Source of the DNA: Prevotella sp.
Lineage (GTDB): Bacteria > Bacteroidota > Bacteroidia > Bacteroidales > Bacteroidaceae
NCBI GenBank assembly: GCA_017627765.1
Contig: JAGAGD010000071.1
Location: forward strand, 1 to 44,930
DNA length: 44,930 bases
Direction of reading: 5' to 3'
Under the pieces are notes generated by a model. The model worked only from the letters and a program-made list of their open reading frames with translations. It did not search any database and was not told the origin of the DNA. A program made the position numbers and the translations under genes. Every line of letters begins with the position of its first letter. Within the stretch, counting starts at the first letter, position 1. Below are positions 33,969 through 42,123 of this stretch, in pieces.

Positions 33969-35447
33969 ATGAATAATAGATTATATGGAAATCTGATTTT
34001 CGAACTTTCACATAGCGGTCGTCGTGGATATACACTCCCAAAGAATGAATTTGGAAATTATTCTTTGCCCCAAGGAAGCACACGTGAGGTCGATGCTGCT
34101 CTACCTGAATGCGATGAAATGACAGTAGTACGTCATTATACAAATCACAGTGAAAACAATTTTGGTGTTAACAATGGTTTCTATCCTTTAGGTAGTTGTA
34201 CTATGAAGTACAATCCTGTAATCAATGAAGATATGGCTGCACATACAGCATTCAGCGGTCTTCATCCATTACAACCTGAAGAAACTGTACAGGGCGCTCT
34301 AGAATTATATTATGGATTGCAGAAATCATTATCAGCGTTAGCAGGACTTAGCGAGTTTACATTGAATCCATTTGCTGGTGCCCACGGTGAACTTACTGGT
34401 TTGATGATTATCAGAGCATACCATGAGAAACGTAATGATGTTAAACGCACTAAGGTAATAGTTCCAGACTCTGCACACGGAACGAATCCTGCGTCTGCTG
34501 CTGTTTGCGGACTTGATGTATTAGAAGTTAAAAGTACAAAAAATGGTCTTGTTGATGTTGAAGACCTGAAAGCTCTTTTAGAGAAAGAAGGAGAAAATGT
34601 TGCAGCAATGATGATGACCAACCCTAATACACTCGGTCTATTTGAACAGCAGATTCCTGAAATAGAGAAACTAGTTCATGCTTGTGGTGGTTTAATGTAT
34701 TATGATGGAGCAAATCTTAACCCAATGCTTGGTGCAAGCCGTCCTGGAGATATGGGATTTGACGTTATGCACATAAATCTTCACAAGACATTCTCAACAC
34801 CTCATGGTGGTGGTGGCCCAGGAAGCGGTCCTGTTGGAGTCCGTAAAGGACTGGAAGAATTCCTACCAGCTCCACGTGTGGTTAAGGATGGTGATAAATT
34901 CCGCATAGACACAGATGGCAATAATGTATCAATTGGAGCATTCCTTGGAAACTTTGCTGTTGAAATGCGTGCATACACCTATATCCTAACATTAGGTAAG
35001 GAAAACATCAGAATGGTTGGTCCTCTAGCTACTCTTAATGCAAACTACATAAAAGAAGCACTGAAAGATGTTTATGAACTTCCAATTGACGGACTTTGCA
35101 AACATGAATTTGTTTTCGATGGACTAAAAGACAAATCTACAGGCGTCACAACTATGGACGTAGCTAAACGACTTCTTGATTATGGATATCATGCGCCAAC
35201 AATTTACTTCCCTCTTCTTTTCCATGAAGCAATGATGATTGAACCAACAGAAAACGAGTCAAAAGAAACCATTGACGGATTTATTGATGTTTTACGTCGC
35301 ATTGCAAAAGAAGCTAAGAATGAGCCAGACACAGTAAAGAGCGCTCCACATAACACCCCAATTGGCCGTGTTGATGATGTCCTTGCAGCAAAGCATCCTA
35401 TAGTTACATATGCTCAACTGATTGCAGATAAAGAAAACAACCAATAA
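33969..35447 (+). CDS. gcvPB: Glycine dehydrogenase (decarboxylating) subunit 2
   Basis: 492 aa from the ATG at 33969 (start MNNRLYGNLIFELSHSGRRG). The C-terminal, PLP-bearing half of the split P protein. The PLP Lys is K273 in INLHKTFSTPHGGGGPGSGP. Other signatures are YPLGSCTMKYNP, FAGAHGELTGL, VPDSAHGTNPASAA and YYDGANLN. The start is chosen from the SD-like site and the family N-terminus. It is 29 bp upstream of lpdA. Confidence 0.96.
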   Translation: MNNRLYGNLIFELSHSGRRGYTLPKNEFGNYSLPQGSTREVDAALPECDEMTVVRHYTNHSENNFGVNNGFYPLGSCTMKYNPVINEDMAAHTAFSGLHPLQPEETVQGALELYYGLQKSLSALAGLSEFTLNPFAGAHGELTGLMIIRAYHEKRNDVKRTKVIVPDSAHGTNPASAAVCGLDVLEVKSTKNGLVDVEDLKALLEKEGENVAAMMMTNPNTLGLFEQQIPEIEKLVHACGGLMYYDGANLNPMLGASRPGDMGFDVMHINLHKTFSTPHGGGGPGSGPVGVRKGLEEFLPAPRVVKDGDKFRIDTDGNNVSIGAFLGNFAVEMRAYTYILTLGKENIRMVGPLATLNANYIKEALKDVYELPIDGLCKHEFVFDGLKDKSTGVTTMDVAKRLLDYGYHAPTIYFPLLFHEAMMIEPTENESKETIDGFIDVLRRIAKEAKNEPDTVKSAPHNTPIGRVDDVLAAKHPIVTYAQLIADKENNQ

Positions 35448-35476
35448 TAACCACACTGGTTATATAATTTAGTTTT

Positions 35477-36811
35477 ATGAATAAATCTGATATTATTATA
35501 ATAGGTAGTGGACCTGGTGGATATAAAGCTGCAGAATATGCAGCAAAAAATGGTCTTTCTGTTGTAATCTTTGAACGTGAACATGCAGGTGGTACATGTT
35601 TGAATTGTGGATGTATTCCAACGAAAACACTTTGCAAGAATGCTGAAGTTATAGACACTTTACATGAAGCAGAAGTTTATGGAGTAACTAATTGCTCATT
35701 CGACTTTGACTTTACAAAAGTGATGGGTCGCAAACAACAAGTTGTTGAGGCACTTCGTAATGGTGTTGAAACTCTCATGAGCGCCCCTGGCATTACTCTA
35801 GTTAAAGCAGAAGCTACATTTAAAGATAACCATACAGTAGTTGCAAATGGTGAGGAATATTATGCTGACAATATTATTATTGCTACAGGTTCTCGTGCCA
35901 AAATGATTCCTATACCAGGTATTGACTTACCAAATGTAGTAACTTCAACAGAGTTGCTTAACGTAAATGAAATTCCACAGCGTCTAGTTATAGTAGGTGC
36001 AGGTGTTATTGGTATGGAATTTGCTTCAATATTTAACAGTTTCGGAAGTCAAGTAACTGTTGTTGAATTCCTAAAGGAATGTCTACCTGCTCTAGATAGT
36101 GATATAGCCAAACGCCTTCGCCAGACTATAAGCAAGCGAGGTGTTAACTTTAGCATGCAATCTGGAGTAAAAGAAATCACACCTAACGGTGTTGTATTTG
36201 AACGGAAAGGCAAGACTGAAACTGTTGAAGCAGATTTAGTGCTTATTGCAACAGGAAGAGCCGCAAATTCAGAGGGCTTAAATCTAGATGCAGTTGGAGT
36301 TAAGACGGAACGAGGAGCAATAGTTGTTGATGACAATATGAAAACATCACAAGACAACATATATGCTATTGGTGATGTAAATGCACGTATGATGCTTGCG
36401 CACGCGGCAACATTCCAAGGTTTTAGAGCTATCAATCATATTCTTGGACGCAATGATGAAATTCGTTTATCACTAATTCCATCTGCAATATTCACACACC
36501 CTGAAGCCGCCTGCGTTGGAAAGACTGAAGACCAATGTAAAGCTGAAGGCATGGAATACAAGTGCCGCAAAGGATACTATCGCTCTAATGGAAAAGCATT
36601 AGCAATGAATGAGACAGAAGGTCTTGTAAAACTCCTTTCTGATAAAGATGATCATATAATTGGTTGTCATGCATTCGGTGCTCACACAGCAGATTTGATA
36701 CAAGAAGTTAGTTGTCTTATGGCATGTGATTCGACAATAAGTCAATTACGCGACATGGTTCATACTCATCCAACATTGGGTGAAATAATTTGGGAAACTT
36801 CTATGCAATAA
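35477..36811 (+). CDS. lpdA: Dihydrolipoyl dehydrogenase (L protein)
   Basis: 444 aa, the final gene of the operon. It reoxidises the dihydrolipoyl arm of GcvH using FAD and NAD. The FAD Rossmann motif is IIGSGPGGYKAAE. The redox disulfide pair lies in GGTCLNCGCIPTK (C41 and C46). The NAD-binding motif is LVIVGAGVIGMEFASI. The catalytic His-Glu pair is in HTHPTLGE (H431, E436). The full-length protein has all motifs. A dedicated E3 in the gcv operon fits the complete system. Confidence 0.95.
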   Translation: MNKSDIIIIGSGPGGYKAAEYAAKNGLSVVIFEREHAGGTCLNCGCIPTKTLCKNAEVIDTLHEAEVYGVTNCSFDFDFTKVMGRKQQVVEALRNGVETLMSAPGITLVKAEATFKDNHTVVANGEEYYADNIIIATGSRAKMIPIPGIDLPNVVTSTELLNVNEIPQRLVIVGAGVIGMEFASIFNSFGSQVTVVEFLKECLPALDSDIAKRLRQTISKRGVNFSMQSGVKEITPNGVVFERKGKTETVEADLVLIATGRAANSEGLNLDAVGVKTERGAIVVDDNMKTSQDNIYAIGDVNARMMLAHAATFQGFRAINHILGRNDEIRLSLIPSAIFTHPEAACVGKTEDQCKAEGMEYKCRKGYYRSNGKALAMNETEGLVKLLSDKDDHIIGCHAFGAHTADLIQEVSCLMACDSTISQLRDMVHTHPTLGEIIWETSMQ

Positions 36812-36839
36812 GATTTAATACTATTAAATTAAACTATAA

Positions 36840-36884
36840 AAAGATGTGCTTATATATTAGTTTATAAGCACATCTTTATTTTTA
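36840..36884 (+). terminator. Terminator of the gcv operon
   Basis: A 15-bp perfect stem (36840-36854 with 36863-36877), an 8-nt loop and ATTTTTA after it, 28 bp past the lpdA stop. Confidence 0.92.
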
Positions 36885-36926
36885 TACTATAATATCAACA
36901 ATTTCATCCGTTTTTATAATAAAAAA

Positions 36927-36957
36927 TTGTATGTTTTATCTTTTTTGATTAATTTCG
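36927..36957 (+). promoter_or_regulatory. Promoter of the GHL10-like gene
   Basis: TTG at 36927-36929 and TAATTTCG at 36950-36957 (one mismatch to TAnnTTTG) with 20-bp spacing. Confidence 0.55.
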
Positions 36958-36999
36958 CAGAACAAAAAGAGTTTGCTAATTATATTAATACGTTAAGAT

Positions 37000-38511
37000 A
37001 TGATTTATCAAAAAACTATTTTCTTTTATTTAATCACAGTGTTATTTGCATTATCTTCTATTGTACAGAGTATGAATGCTGCACCGAAGAGAGAATTTAG
37101 AGGTGCTTGGATTCAATGTGTAAATGGACAATTCATAGGGATGTCAACAGAGGATATGCAACAAACTCTAAGGTTTCAACTTGATGAATTACAAAAGGAT
37201 GGGGTTAATGCTATTATTTTTCAAGTACGTCCCGAATGCGATGCTCTATATGAAAGTTCTATAGAGCCATGGAGCAGATTTCTAACTGGCAAACAAGGCA
37301 AAATACCATCGCCATATTGGGATCCACTCCAATGGATGATAACAGAATGTCACAAACGTGGAATGGAATTGCATGCATGGATAAATCCATATAGAGCAAA
37401 AACTAAAAACACAAATGACTTAGCACCAAATCATATTGCAATAAAGCATCCAGAACGTGTATTCTCATACGATGGACTATTCATCTTGAATCCTGGCATA
37501 AAAGAGAATTGCAATTATATCTGCCGAGTTGTAGACGACATTGTTTCTCGTTATGATATTGACGGTCTACACATTGACGATTATTTCTATCCATACCCTG
37601 TGGCTGGATTGTCTATTCCAGATGACAGACAATACCAGCAATCACCCAATGGATTTAAAGACAAAGGAGATTGGAGAAGAGATAACGTTAATGTTTTTAT
37701 TCGTCAACTATCAGAGACTATACATAAACGCAAACCTTGGGTTAAATTTGGAGTATCACCATTTGGCATATATAGAAACAAGAAAAATGCCCCAGAAATT
37801 GGAAGTCATACAAATGGTCTACAGAATTATGATGATCTTTATGCCGATGTTTTGTTATGGATAAATAACGGTTGGATAGATTATTGTGTACCGCAGCTAT
37901 ATTGGGAGATTGGGAACAAAGCCGCAGACTATGAAGAACTAATAAGATGGTGGAATAGGTATGCAAGTAAACGACCATTATACATAGGTGAAGATGTAGA
38001 ACGCACTGTTAAACATGCAGATTTGCAAAATAGCAATCGTCATCAGTTACAAGCAAAAAGACAACTGCATAACCAAATGCGCAATGTGAGTGGCACTGTT
38101 CTGTGGTATGCAAAAGCTGCTGTTGATAATATAGGAAATTATGGAACCGCAATGCGTCAGAACTATTGGAATACACCTGCTCTGCATCCACTAATGCCAT
38201 TTATAGACAACAAATCGCCAAATAAGCCTAAGAAACTTAAAGTTATAATGACATCGGATGGAAGAGTTTTATTTTGGACTGCACCTAAAGGTAAGAGCTG
38301 GCAAGACAAAGCAGTTAATTATGTAGTATATAGATTTGAAAAAGGAGAAAAAATAAATCTTAATGACGCATCAAAAATTACAGCAATAACGGCTAACACA
38401 TACTATAAACTTCCAGAAAACTCATTTAATAAAAAAGGTATTGTATATGTTGTTACAGCACTTGACCGCATGAGTAATGAAAGCAAAGGTACGAAATGCA
38501 GTATTAAATAA
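37000..38511 (+). CDS. Glycoside-hydrolase-like protein (GHL10, DUF187/YngK type)
   Basis: 503 aa with an N-terminal signal peptide (IFFYLITVLFALSSIVQSMNA). The body is a TIM-barrel GHL10 domain: EFRGAWIQCVNG, NAIIFQVRPECDALYESS, WDPLQWMITECHKRGMELHAW, INPYRA, DGLHIDDYFYP (the acidic barrel-end residues) and YCVPQLYWEI. The last ~100 residues (after KPKKLKVI) look like a fibronectin-type or Ig-like domain. The family is thought to act on envelope or extracellular polysaccharide, but the substrate is not known here. It is monocistronic. Confidence 0.88.
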   Translation: MIYQKTIFFYLITVLFALSSIVQSMNAAPKREFRGAWIQCVNGQFIGMSTEDMQQTLRFQLDELQKDGVNAIIFQVRPECDALYESSIEPWSRFLTGKQGKIPSPYWDPLQWMITECHKRGMELHAWINPYRAKTKNTNDLAPNHIAIKHPERVFSYDGLFILNPGIKENCNYICRVVDDIVSRYDIDGLHIDDYFYPYPVAGLSIPDDRQYQQSPNGFKDKGDWRRDNVNVFIRQLSETIHKRKPWVKFGVSPFGIYRNKKNAPEIGSHTNGLQNYDDLYADVLLWINNGWIDYCVPQLYWEIGNKAADYEELIRWWNRYASKRPLYIGEDVERTVKHADLQNSNRHQLQAKRQLHNQMRNVSGTVLWYAKAAVDNIGNYGTAMRQNYWNTPALHPLMPFIDNKSPNKPKKLKVIMTSDGRVLFWTAPKGKSWQDKAVNYVVYRFEKGEKINLNDASKITAITANTYYKLPENSFNKKGIVYVVTALDRMSNESKGTKCSIK

Positions 38512-38541
38512 AAATATTATTATTTCAAATAAAAGAATAAA

Positions 38542-39156
38542 CTAAAAAACAACTTCAACATTATTAAATCCCATCGCTTGGATAAGATTCTTCATCTGAG
38601 CGATGGCATTTTTTTGGGCCGTCGCAATGTTTTCTCTAGTCATAGCACGTTTCAACATTCTCGAATAAACCCTACTATACATTTGCTTTCTATCTTTATT
38701 TGTCCATTTACCTGTTTCAAAGAATGAAACAGTTCTTGTTTCATCAATGAAATCCTTGTCAAGAAGCTGTATAGCAGGCATTTTAACTCTAATAGTATCA
38801 TTAACATTACTAATCCATCCTGTCTTTGCTTTTTTCAGGTCTACACCTAATCTTAATGTTCCATAATAAACACGAACTAACTCCTTCTTGTTAAAGAGTT
38901 TACTATCAACTGTATCAATGAGTTCTTCTGCCTCAATAGACAAAAACTCCCACTGCCCTATTTCCTTTATTTGCTTAACCTGAGCTGGACTTAAAGCTAT
39001 TTTTTCTGGAGTGATTATTTTTACTTCATTTTTTGTGTTACGCCATAAATACGCAAAACCAAAAACTATCAAGAACAATACTATAGCAATTTTTTGATAA
39101 TGACGAAACATTCTTTTAAATAAAATACCAAAGTTTGATGATTTATTTCGTTTCAT
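38542..39156 (-). CDS. DUF4230 protein, membrane-anchored
   Basis: 204 aa. One N-terminal membrane segment (about residues 20-39, IAIVLFLIVFGFAYLW), with the rest soluble and probably periplasmic. DUF4230 features are IGQWEFLSIEAEELIDT, VRVYYGTLRLGVDLKKAKTGW and RVKMPAIQLLDKDFID, with a late RENIATAQKNAIAQM. Its first 14 bases overlap the 3' end of the upstream DUF4230 gene, so they are translationally linked. The family has no known function. Confidence 0.85.
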   Translation of the reverse strand: MKRNKSSNFGILFKRMFRHYQKIAIVLFLIVFGFAYLWRNTKNEVKIITPEKIALSPAQVKQIKEIGQWEFLSIEAEELIDTVDSKLFNKKELVRVYYGTLRLGVDLKKAKTGWISNVNDTIRVKMPAIQLLDKDFIDETRTVSFFETGKWTNKDRKQMYSRVYSRMLKRAMTRENIATAQKNAIAQMKNLIQAMGFNNVEVVF

Positions 39157-39835
39157 TTGATATCTCCTTAATTACAATTAATTTATTCATATCATATTCA
39201 TTCAGATCTTCTCTGAATGTAATCTTAATATTCTTCTTTTCATAGCCAAACTGACTGATCAGTGGTATCAAAACATTTGCAGCACTTATACGTGCTTGCT
39301 CTATTATCCCCATTTTTGCAATACTTTTAACAATAGCTTGCCTTCCCTGTTGCTCATAACTAGATAATTCTTTATCTGTAAAATCTGAACGAAATAAAGG
39401 AACATAATTGATTATTGCATCATGATCAATGCGAGAACTAGTGATTTCAAACTTTGGATCTGGCAATATAATCTCAATCTTACCATCACTACGTTTCACA
39501 TTATTGTCTGAGAATAATGAAAAATCAATATAACCTTTTATCGTAGCATCAATAGGTATAGCAATTTTTCTTTGTCCTAGAGGAATATTAACATCAAAAG
39601 ATTTAGATATCAATTTGCCTTGCAGTTTTAATTGGTCATCATGCGTTATTATTTTATGAACCTTATACTCCGTCGTATACATGCGTGAATAGTTTCTTAT
39701 ATGATCCATTAAAATAGGAAAAGAATCAACATCAACAGATGTGACATCTTTATTATTTACTGGAATTTTTTTGCAACAAATACAAAATACGACTAAGGAT
39801 AGTATAAGAATATATTTAATAAAAAAATTTTTCAT
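39143..39835 (-). CDS. DUF4230 protein, putative lipoprotein
   Basis: 230 aa from the ATG at 39835. The N-terminus is hydrophobic with a Cys pair at 20-21 (LVVFCICC), probably a lipoprotein signal though not an ideal lipobox. The body has the same overall plan as its overlapping neighbour: YSRMYTTEYKVHKIITHD, KLISKSFDVNIPLGQRKIAIPI, KIEIILPDPKFEITSSRID and ARISAANVLIPLISQFGYE. The start at 39880 is rejected because the -7 element (39862-39869) lies inside that extension. Function unknown. Confidence 0.82.
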   Translation of the reverse strand: MKNFFIKYILILSLVVFCICCKKIPVNNKDVTSVDVDSFPILMDHIRNYSRMYTTEYKVHKIITHDDQLKLQGKLISKSFDVNIPLGQRKIAIPIDATIKGYIDFSLFSDNNVKRSDGKIEIILPDPKFEITSSRIDHDAIINYVPLFRSDFTDKELSSYEQQGRQAIVKSIAKMGIIEQARISAANVLIPLISQFGYEKKNIKITFREDLNEYDMNKLIVIKEISNETK

Positions 39836-39861
39836 ATCTACATAATTATATAACATGTATG

Positions 39862-39891
39862 CAAAGTTACAATATTTCAATATTTACTCAA
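39862..39891 (-). promoter_or_regulatory. Promoter of the DUF4230 pair
   Basis: On the minus strand TTG (forward CAA 39889-39891) and TAACTTTG (forward 39862-39869) with 19-bp spacing. Fixes the start at 39835. Confidence 0.7.
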
Positions 39892-39908
39892 AAATTATGA
39901 TATAGTTT

Positions 39909-39939
39909 TTGACTTATTAAATCATTTTCACTACCTTTG
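39909..39939 (+). promoter_or_regulatory. Promoter of the DUF4738-like lipoprotein
   Basis: TTG at 39909-39911 and TACCTTTG at 39932-39939 with 20-bp spacing, divergent from the DUF4230 promoter. Confidence 0.68.
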
Positions 39940-39947
39940 CAATAATA

Positions 39948-39969
39948 TTTTTTGAAAGCTTTCAAAAAA
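39948..39969. promoter_or_regulatory. 22-bp perfect palindrome just after the transcription start
   Basis: The core GAAAGCTTTC is flanked by T6 and A6. It begins 9 bp after the -7 element, thus at or just after the start of the transcript. It could be an operator for a dimeric regulator. RNA folding would need a loop inside the core, which leaves a weak stem. Confidence 0.5.
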
Positions 39970-40010
39970 AGATGGCTTTTGTATATCAATATATAAAATT
40001 TAAAGCAAAA

Positions 40011-40577
40011 ATGAAAAGAAATCTATTCATTACTTCACTATTAGTGACAACATTCTTAGTTTCGTGTGATAAAAAAGAGGAAACAAACGATATTATCATA
40101 GAGAAAAAAGAACTAGCACCAGTCAAAAAAAATATGCAAAGTATGGAGTCCATGGACTATAGCCAAGATATAAACTGGGTTGGTTCAACATATAAGATAT
40201 ATATACATAGAGAATCAGATGGAAATCTAAACAAGGTAAAAGATGAATCAGGAACAGTATATCTTGACAATAAAATTAATATAAAAGTATGTAGAAATGA
40301 CGGTAGCGAATTCTTCAACAGAACGTTCACTAAAAATGATTTCAAATCATGCCTTGACCAAAAGCGCAGAAACAATGGTGCATTATTGGGACTAATGTTC
40401 TCAACTGTTGAAGGAAACGATTTAGTCTTTGAGGGAAGTGTAGGCTCACCAGATCCCATGAGCGATGAATTTATTCCTATTGTTATGAAACTAAACAAAA
40501 TGGGATCTGTCAATATTGAGCGTTCAACAACACTTGATGCTGGAGGCATTATGCCAAACGATGAAGACGGAGTTTAA
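40011..40577 (+). CDS. Lipoprotein, DUF4738-like
   Basis: 188 aa from the ATG at 40011, where the lipoprotein signal peptide begins (MKRNLFITSLLVTTFLVSCD, lipobox LVSC). An in-frame ATG at 39972 would add 13 residues ahead of this signal and is rejected. The mature part has YKIYIHRESDGNLNKVKDES, FNRTFTKNDFKSCLDQ, MFSTVEGNDLVFEGSVGSP and EFIPIVMKLNKMGSVNIERS, which resembles DUF4738 of Bacteroides/Prevotella lipoproteins. Role unknown. Confidence 0.8.
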   Translation: MKRNLFITSLLVTTFLVSCDKKEETNDIIIEKKELAPVKKNMQSMESMDYSQDINWVGSTYKIYIHRESDGNLNKVKDESGTVYLDNKINIKVCRNDGSEFFNRTFTKNDFKSCLDQKRRNNGALLGLMFSTVEGNDLVFEGSVGSPDPMSDEFIPIVMKLNKMGSVNIERSTTLDAGGIMPNDEDGV

Positions 40578-40607
40578 ATAAATATAGTTTTACATATTAT
40601 ATATTTA

Positions 40608-40655
40608 AATATAACAAGAAAGCGCTTAGTTAACTAAGCGCTTTCTTGTTATATT
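40608..40655. terminator. 48-bp perfect palindrome acting as bidirectional terminator
   Basis: 48 bases read the same on both strands (centre TTAA), between the convergent lipoprotein gene (+) and ribH (-). The transcript can form a ~22-bp stem with a 4-nt loop, and its end is T-rich on both strands. Confidence 0.85.
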
Positions 40656-40665
40656 CATTAATTAT

Positions 40666-41142
40666 CTAAAATTTTGCCATTTTTATTGCTACTACAGCAC
40701 ATTCATCCCCTTTATTTCCATGTTTTCCCCCACTTCTATCCTTTGCCTGTTGAAGGTCATTAGTAGTGAGTAATCCATAAATAATAGGAATTTCACTTTT
40801 AGCATTTAGTTGTGCAATCCCAGAAGTTACTCCCTGACAAATATAGTCAAAATGAGGTGTTTCGCCTCTTATCACACTTCCAAGAATTATAATAGCGTCA
40901 TATCCTCCATTTAATGTCATCTGATGTGCTCCATAAATAAGCTCAAAACTACCAGGCACTGTTTTAACATGTATATTTTCAGGCATAGCTCCATGCTTTT
41001 CTAGTGTAGAAACTGTACCATCCAATAACGCACCAGTAATTTCTTTATTCCATTCAGAAACTACAATACCAAAACACATATTACTTGCATCTGGTATTTT
41101 TGTTGAATCGTAATCTGAAAGATTATGAAGTGCTGTTGCCAT
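40666..41142 (-). CDS. ribH: 6,7-dimethyl-8-ribityllumazine synthase
   Basis: 158 aa, usual length. It condenses 5-amino-6-ribitylaminouracil with 3,4-dihydroxy-2-butanone 4-phosphate in riboflavin synthesis. Signatures are [41 protein letters not shown] with the catalytic His97, and [15 protein letters not shown]. Its start codon overlaps the stop of the TPR gene by one base (TAATG), so the two are translationally coupled. No other rib genes are visible. Confidence 0.96.
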   Translation of the reverse strand: MATALHNLSDYDSTKIPDASNMCFGIVVSEWNKEITGALLDGTVSTLEKHGAMPENIHVKTVPGSFELIYGAHQMTLNGGYDAIIILGSVIRGETPHFDYICQGVTSGIAQLNAKSEIPIIYGLLTTNDLQQAKDRSGGKHGNKGDECAVVAIKMAKF

Positions 41143-41840
41143 TATTCGCTAACCAATTCAATATATTTATCAATCTCCATGCTTATAGGAGAATTAACAT
41201 ACTTCTGCTTAATTTCCTGGAATAACTTTAAGGCCTCAGCTTTTTGCTTCTGCTCATAAAGAATAATGCCAGCCTTTTTTAATGCTACAGGAGAAATCGT
41301 ATTATTCATGCCATCTGCTGCGGCTTTGTCACCCATACCTGCAGCCTTCTTAAATGCATCAATAGCCTTGTCATATTGCTTAAGATTTGCATAGCAATCT
41401 CCAAGTGCCATCTGGCTCAATGGACTAACAAAAAGATCTTTCTTTGTATTAAATTTTTCCAAATAGCTTGCTGCCTCTTGCCATTTTCCAGTTTTTGCGT
41501 AACAGATTCCTGCAAAATAATTTGCTAGATTACCAGCATCTGTACCGCTATAATCACTTGCAATCTGTGTAAAACCAGGAGCATCGGCACCATTCCCTTT
41601 TAGAGCCTGTTCATATTGCTGCTGTTCAAACAACTGCTCCATCTTTGCGAGCATTGTTGCGGCTTTCTCTGCACGAGGTTTTGCAACAAAATTGTTATAA
41701 AAAATTATAGCAGCGATGACAATAATAACTGCTGCAATTGCAATAAGGATTGCTTTCTTATTCTTTGCAAAGAAAGCTTCATACTTTGATGTAGCCTCAC
41801 TCATTTCCTGAGCAAGCTGATTTTTTTTGTTTTGTGCCAT
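41142..41840 (-). CDS. Tetratricopeptide-repeat protein with N-terminal membrane anchor (YfgM-like)
   Basis: 232 aa. A single membrane segment at about residues 28-50 ([20 protein letters not shown]), preceded by a short cytoplasmic Lys/Gln/Glu-rich tail. The rest consists of TPR-like helix pairs, such as [52 protein letters not shown] and [20 protein letters not shown]. It is similar in plan to YfgM/DUF2133-type ancillary Sec-translocon proteins, an analogy only. It lies directly upstream of ribH with a one-base overlap. Confidence 0.82.
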   Translation of the reverse strand: MAQNKKNQLAQEMSEATSKYEAFFAKNKKAILIAIAAVIIVIAAIIFYNNFVAKPRAEKAATMLAKMEQLFEQQQYEQALKGNGADAPGFTQIASDYSGTDAGNLANYFAGICYAKTGKWQEAASYLEKFNTKKDLFVSPLSQMALGDCYANLKQYDKAIDAFKKAAGMGDKAAADGMNNTISPVALKKAGIILYEQKQKAEALKLFQEIKQKYVNSPISMEIDKYIELVSE

Positions 41841-41921
41841 TATTTATTCGTTTTAATTTTTTTCATTATTAAATTGCTATTAAGCTGTAAATAATAGTAT
41901 TCTACTTTCAAAAAAGCGTCG

Positions 41922-41929
41922 CAAAATTA
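41922..41929 (-). promoter_or_regulatory. -7 element of the TPR-ribH operon
   Basis: Reads TAATTTTG on the minus strand, 82 bp before the TPR start codon. Divergent from the recF promoter. Confidence 0.55.
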
Positions 41930-41970
41930 GTGAATTTATCTCATATATTGAAATTTATTGTTATCTTTTT

Positions 41971-42001
41971 TTGTTTTTTATAAAAAAACCTCTTAACTTT
42001 G
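41971..42001 (+). promoter_or_regulatory. Promoter of recF
   Basis: TTG at 41971-41973 and TAACTTTG at 41994-42001 with 20-bp spacing. It leaves a long 5' UTR of about 115-120 nt before recF at 42124. Confidence 0.7.
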
Positions 42002-42123
42002 CAGGAAATACTGCATTATATATAATAAATAAGCTCAATGATACTAATTGTATTTTCATACAATAACAAAGAGAATAACACTTCATCACTATGAATTTAA
42101 TAAGCAGGATTTAATATTTTAAT

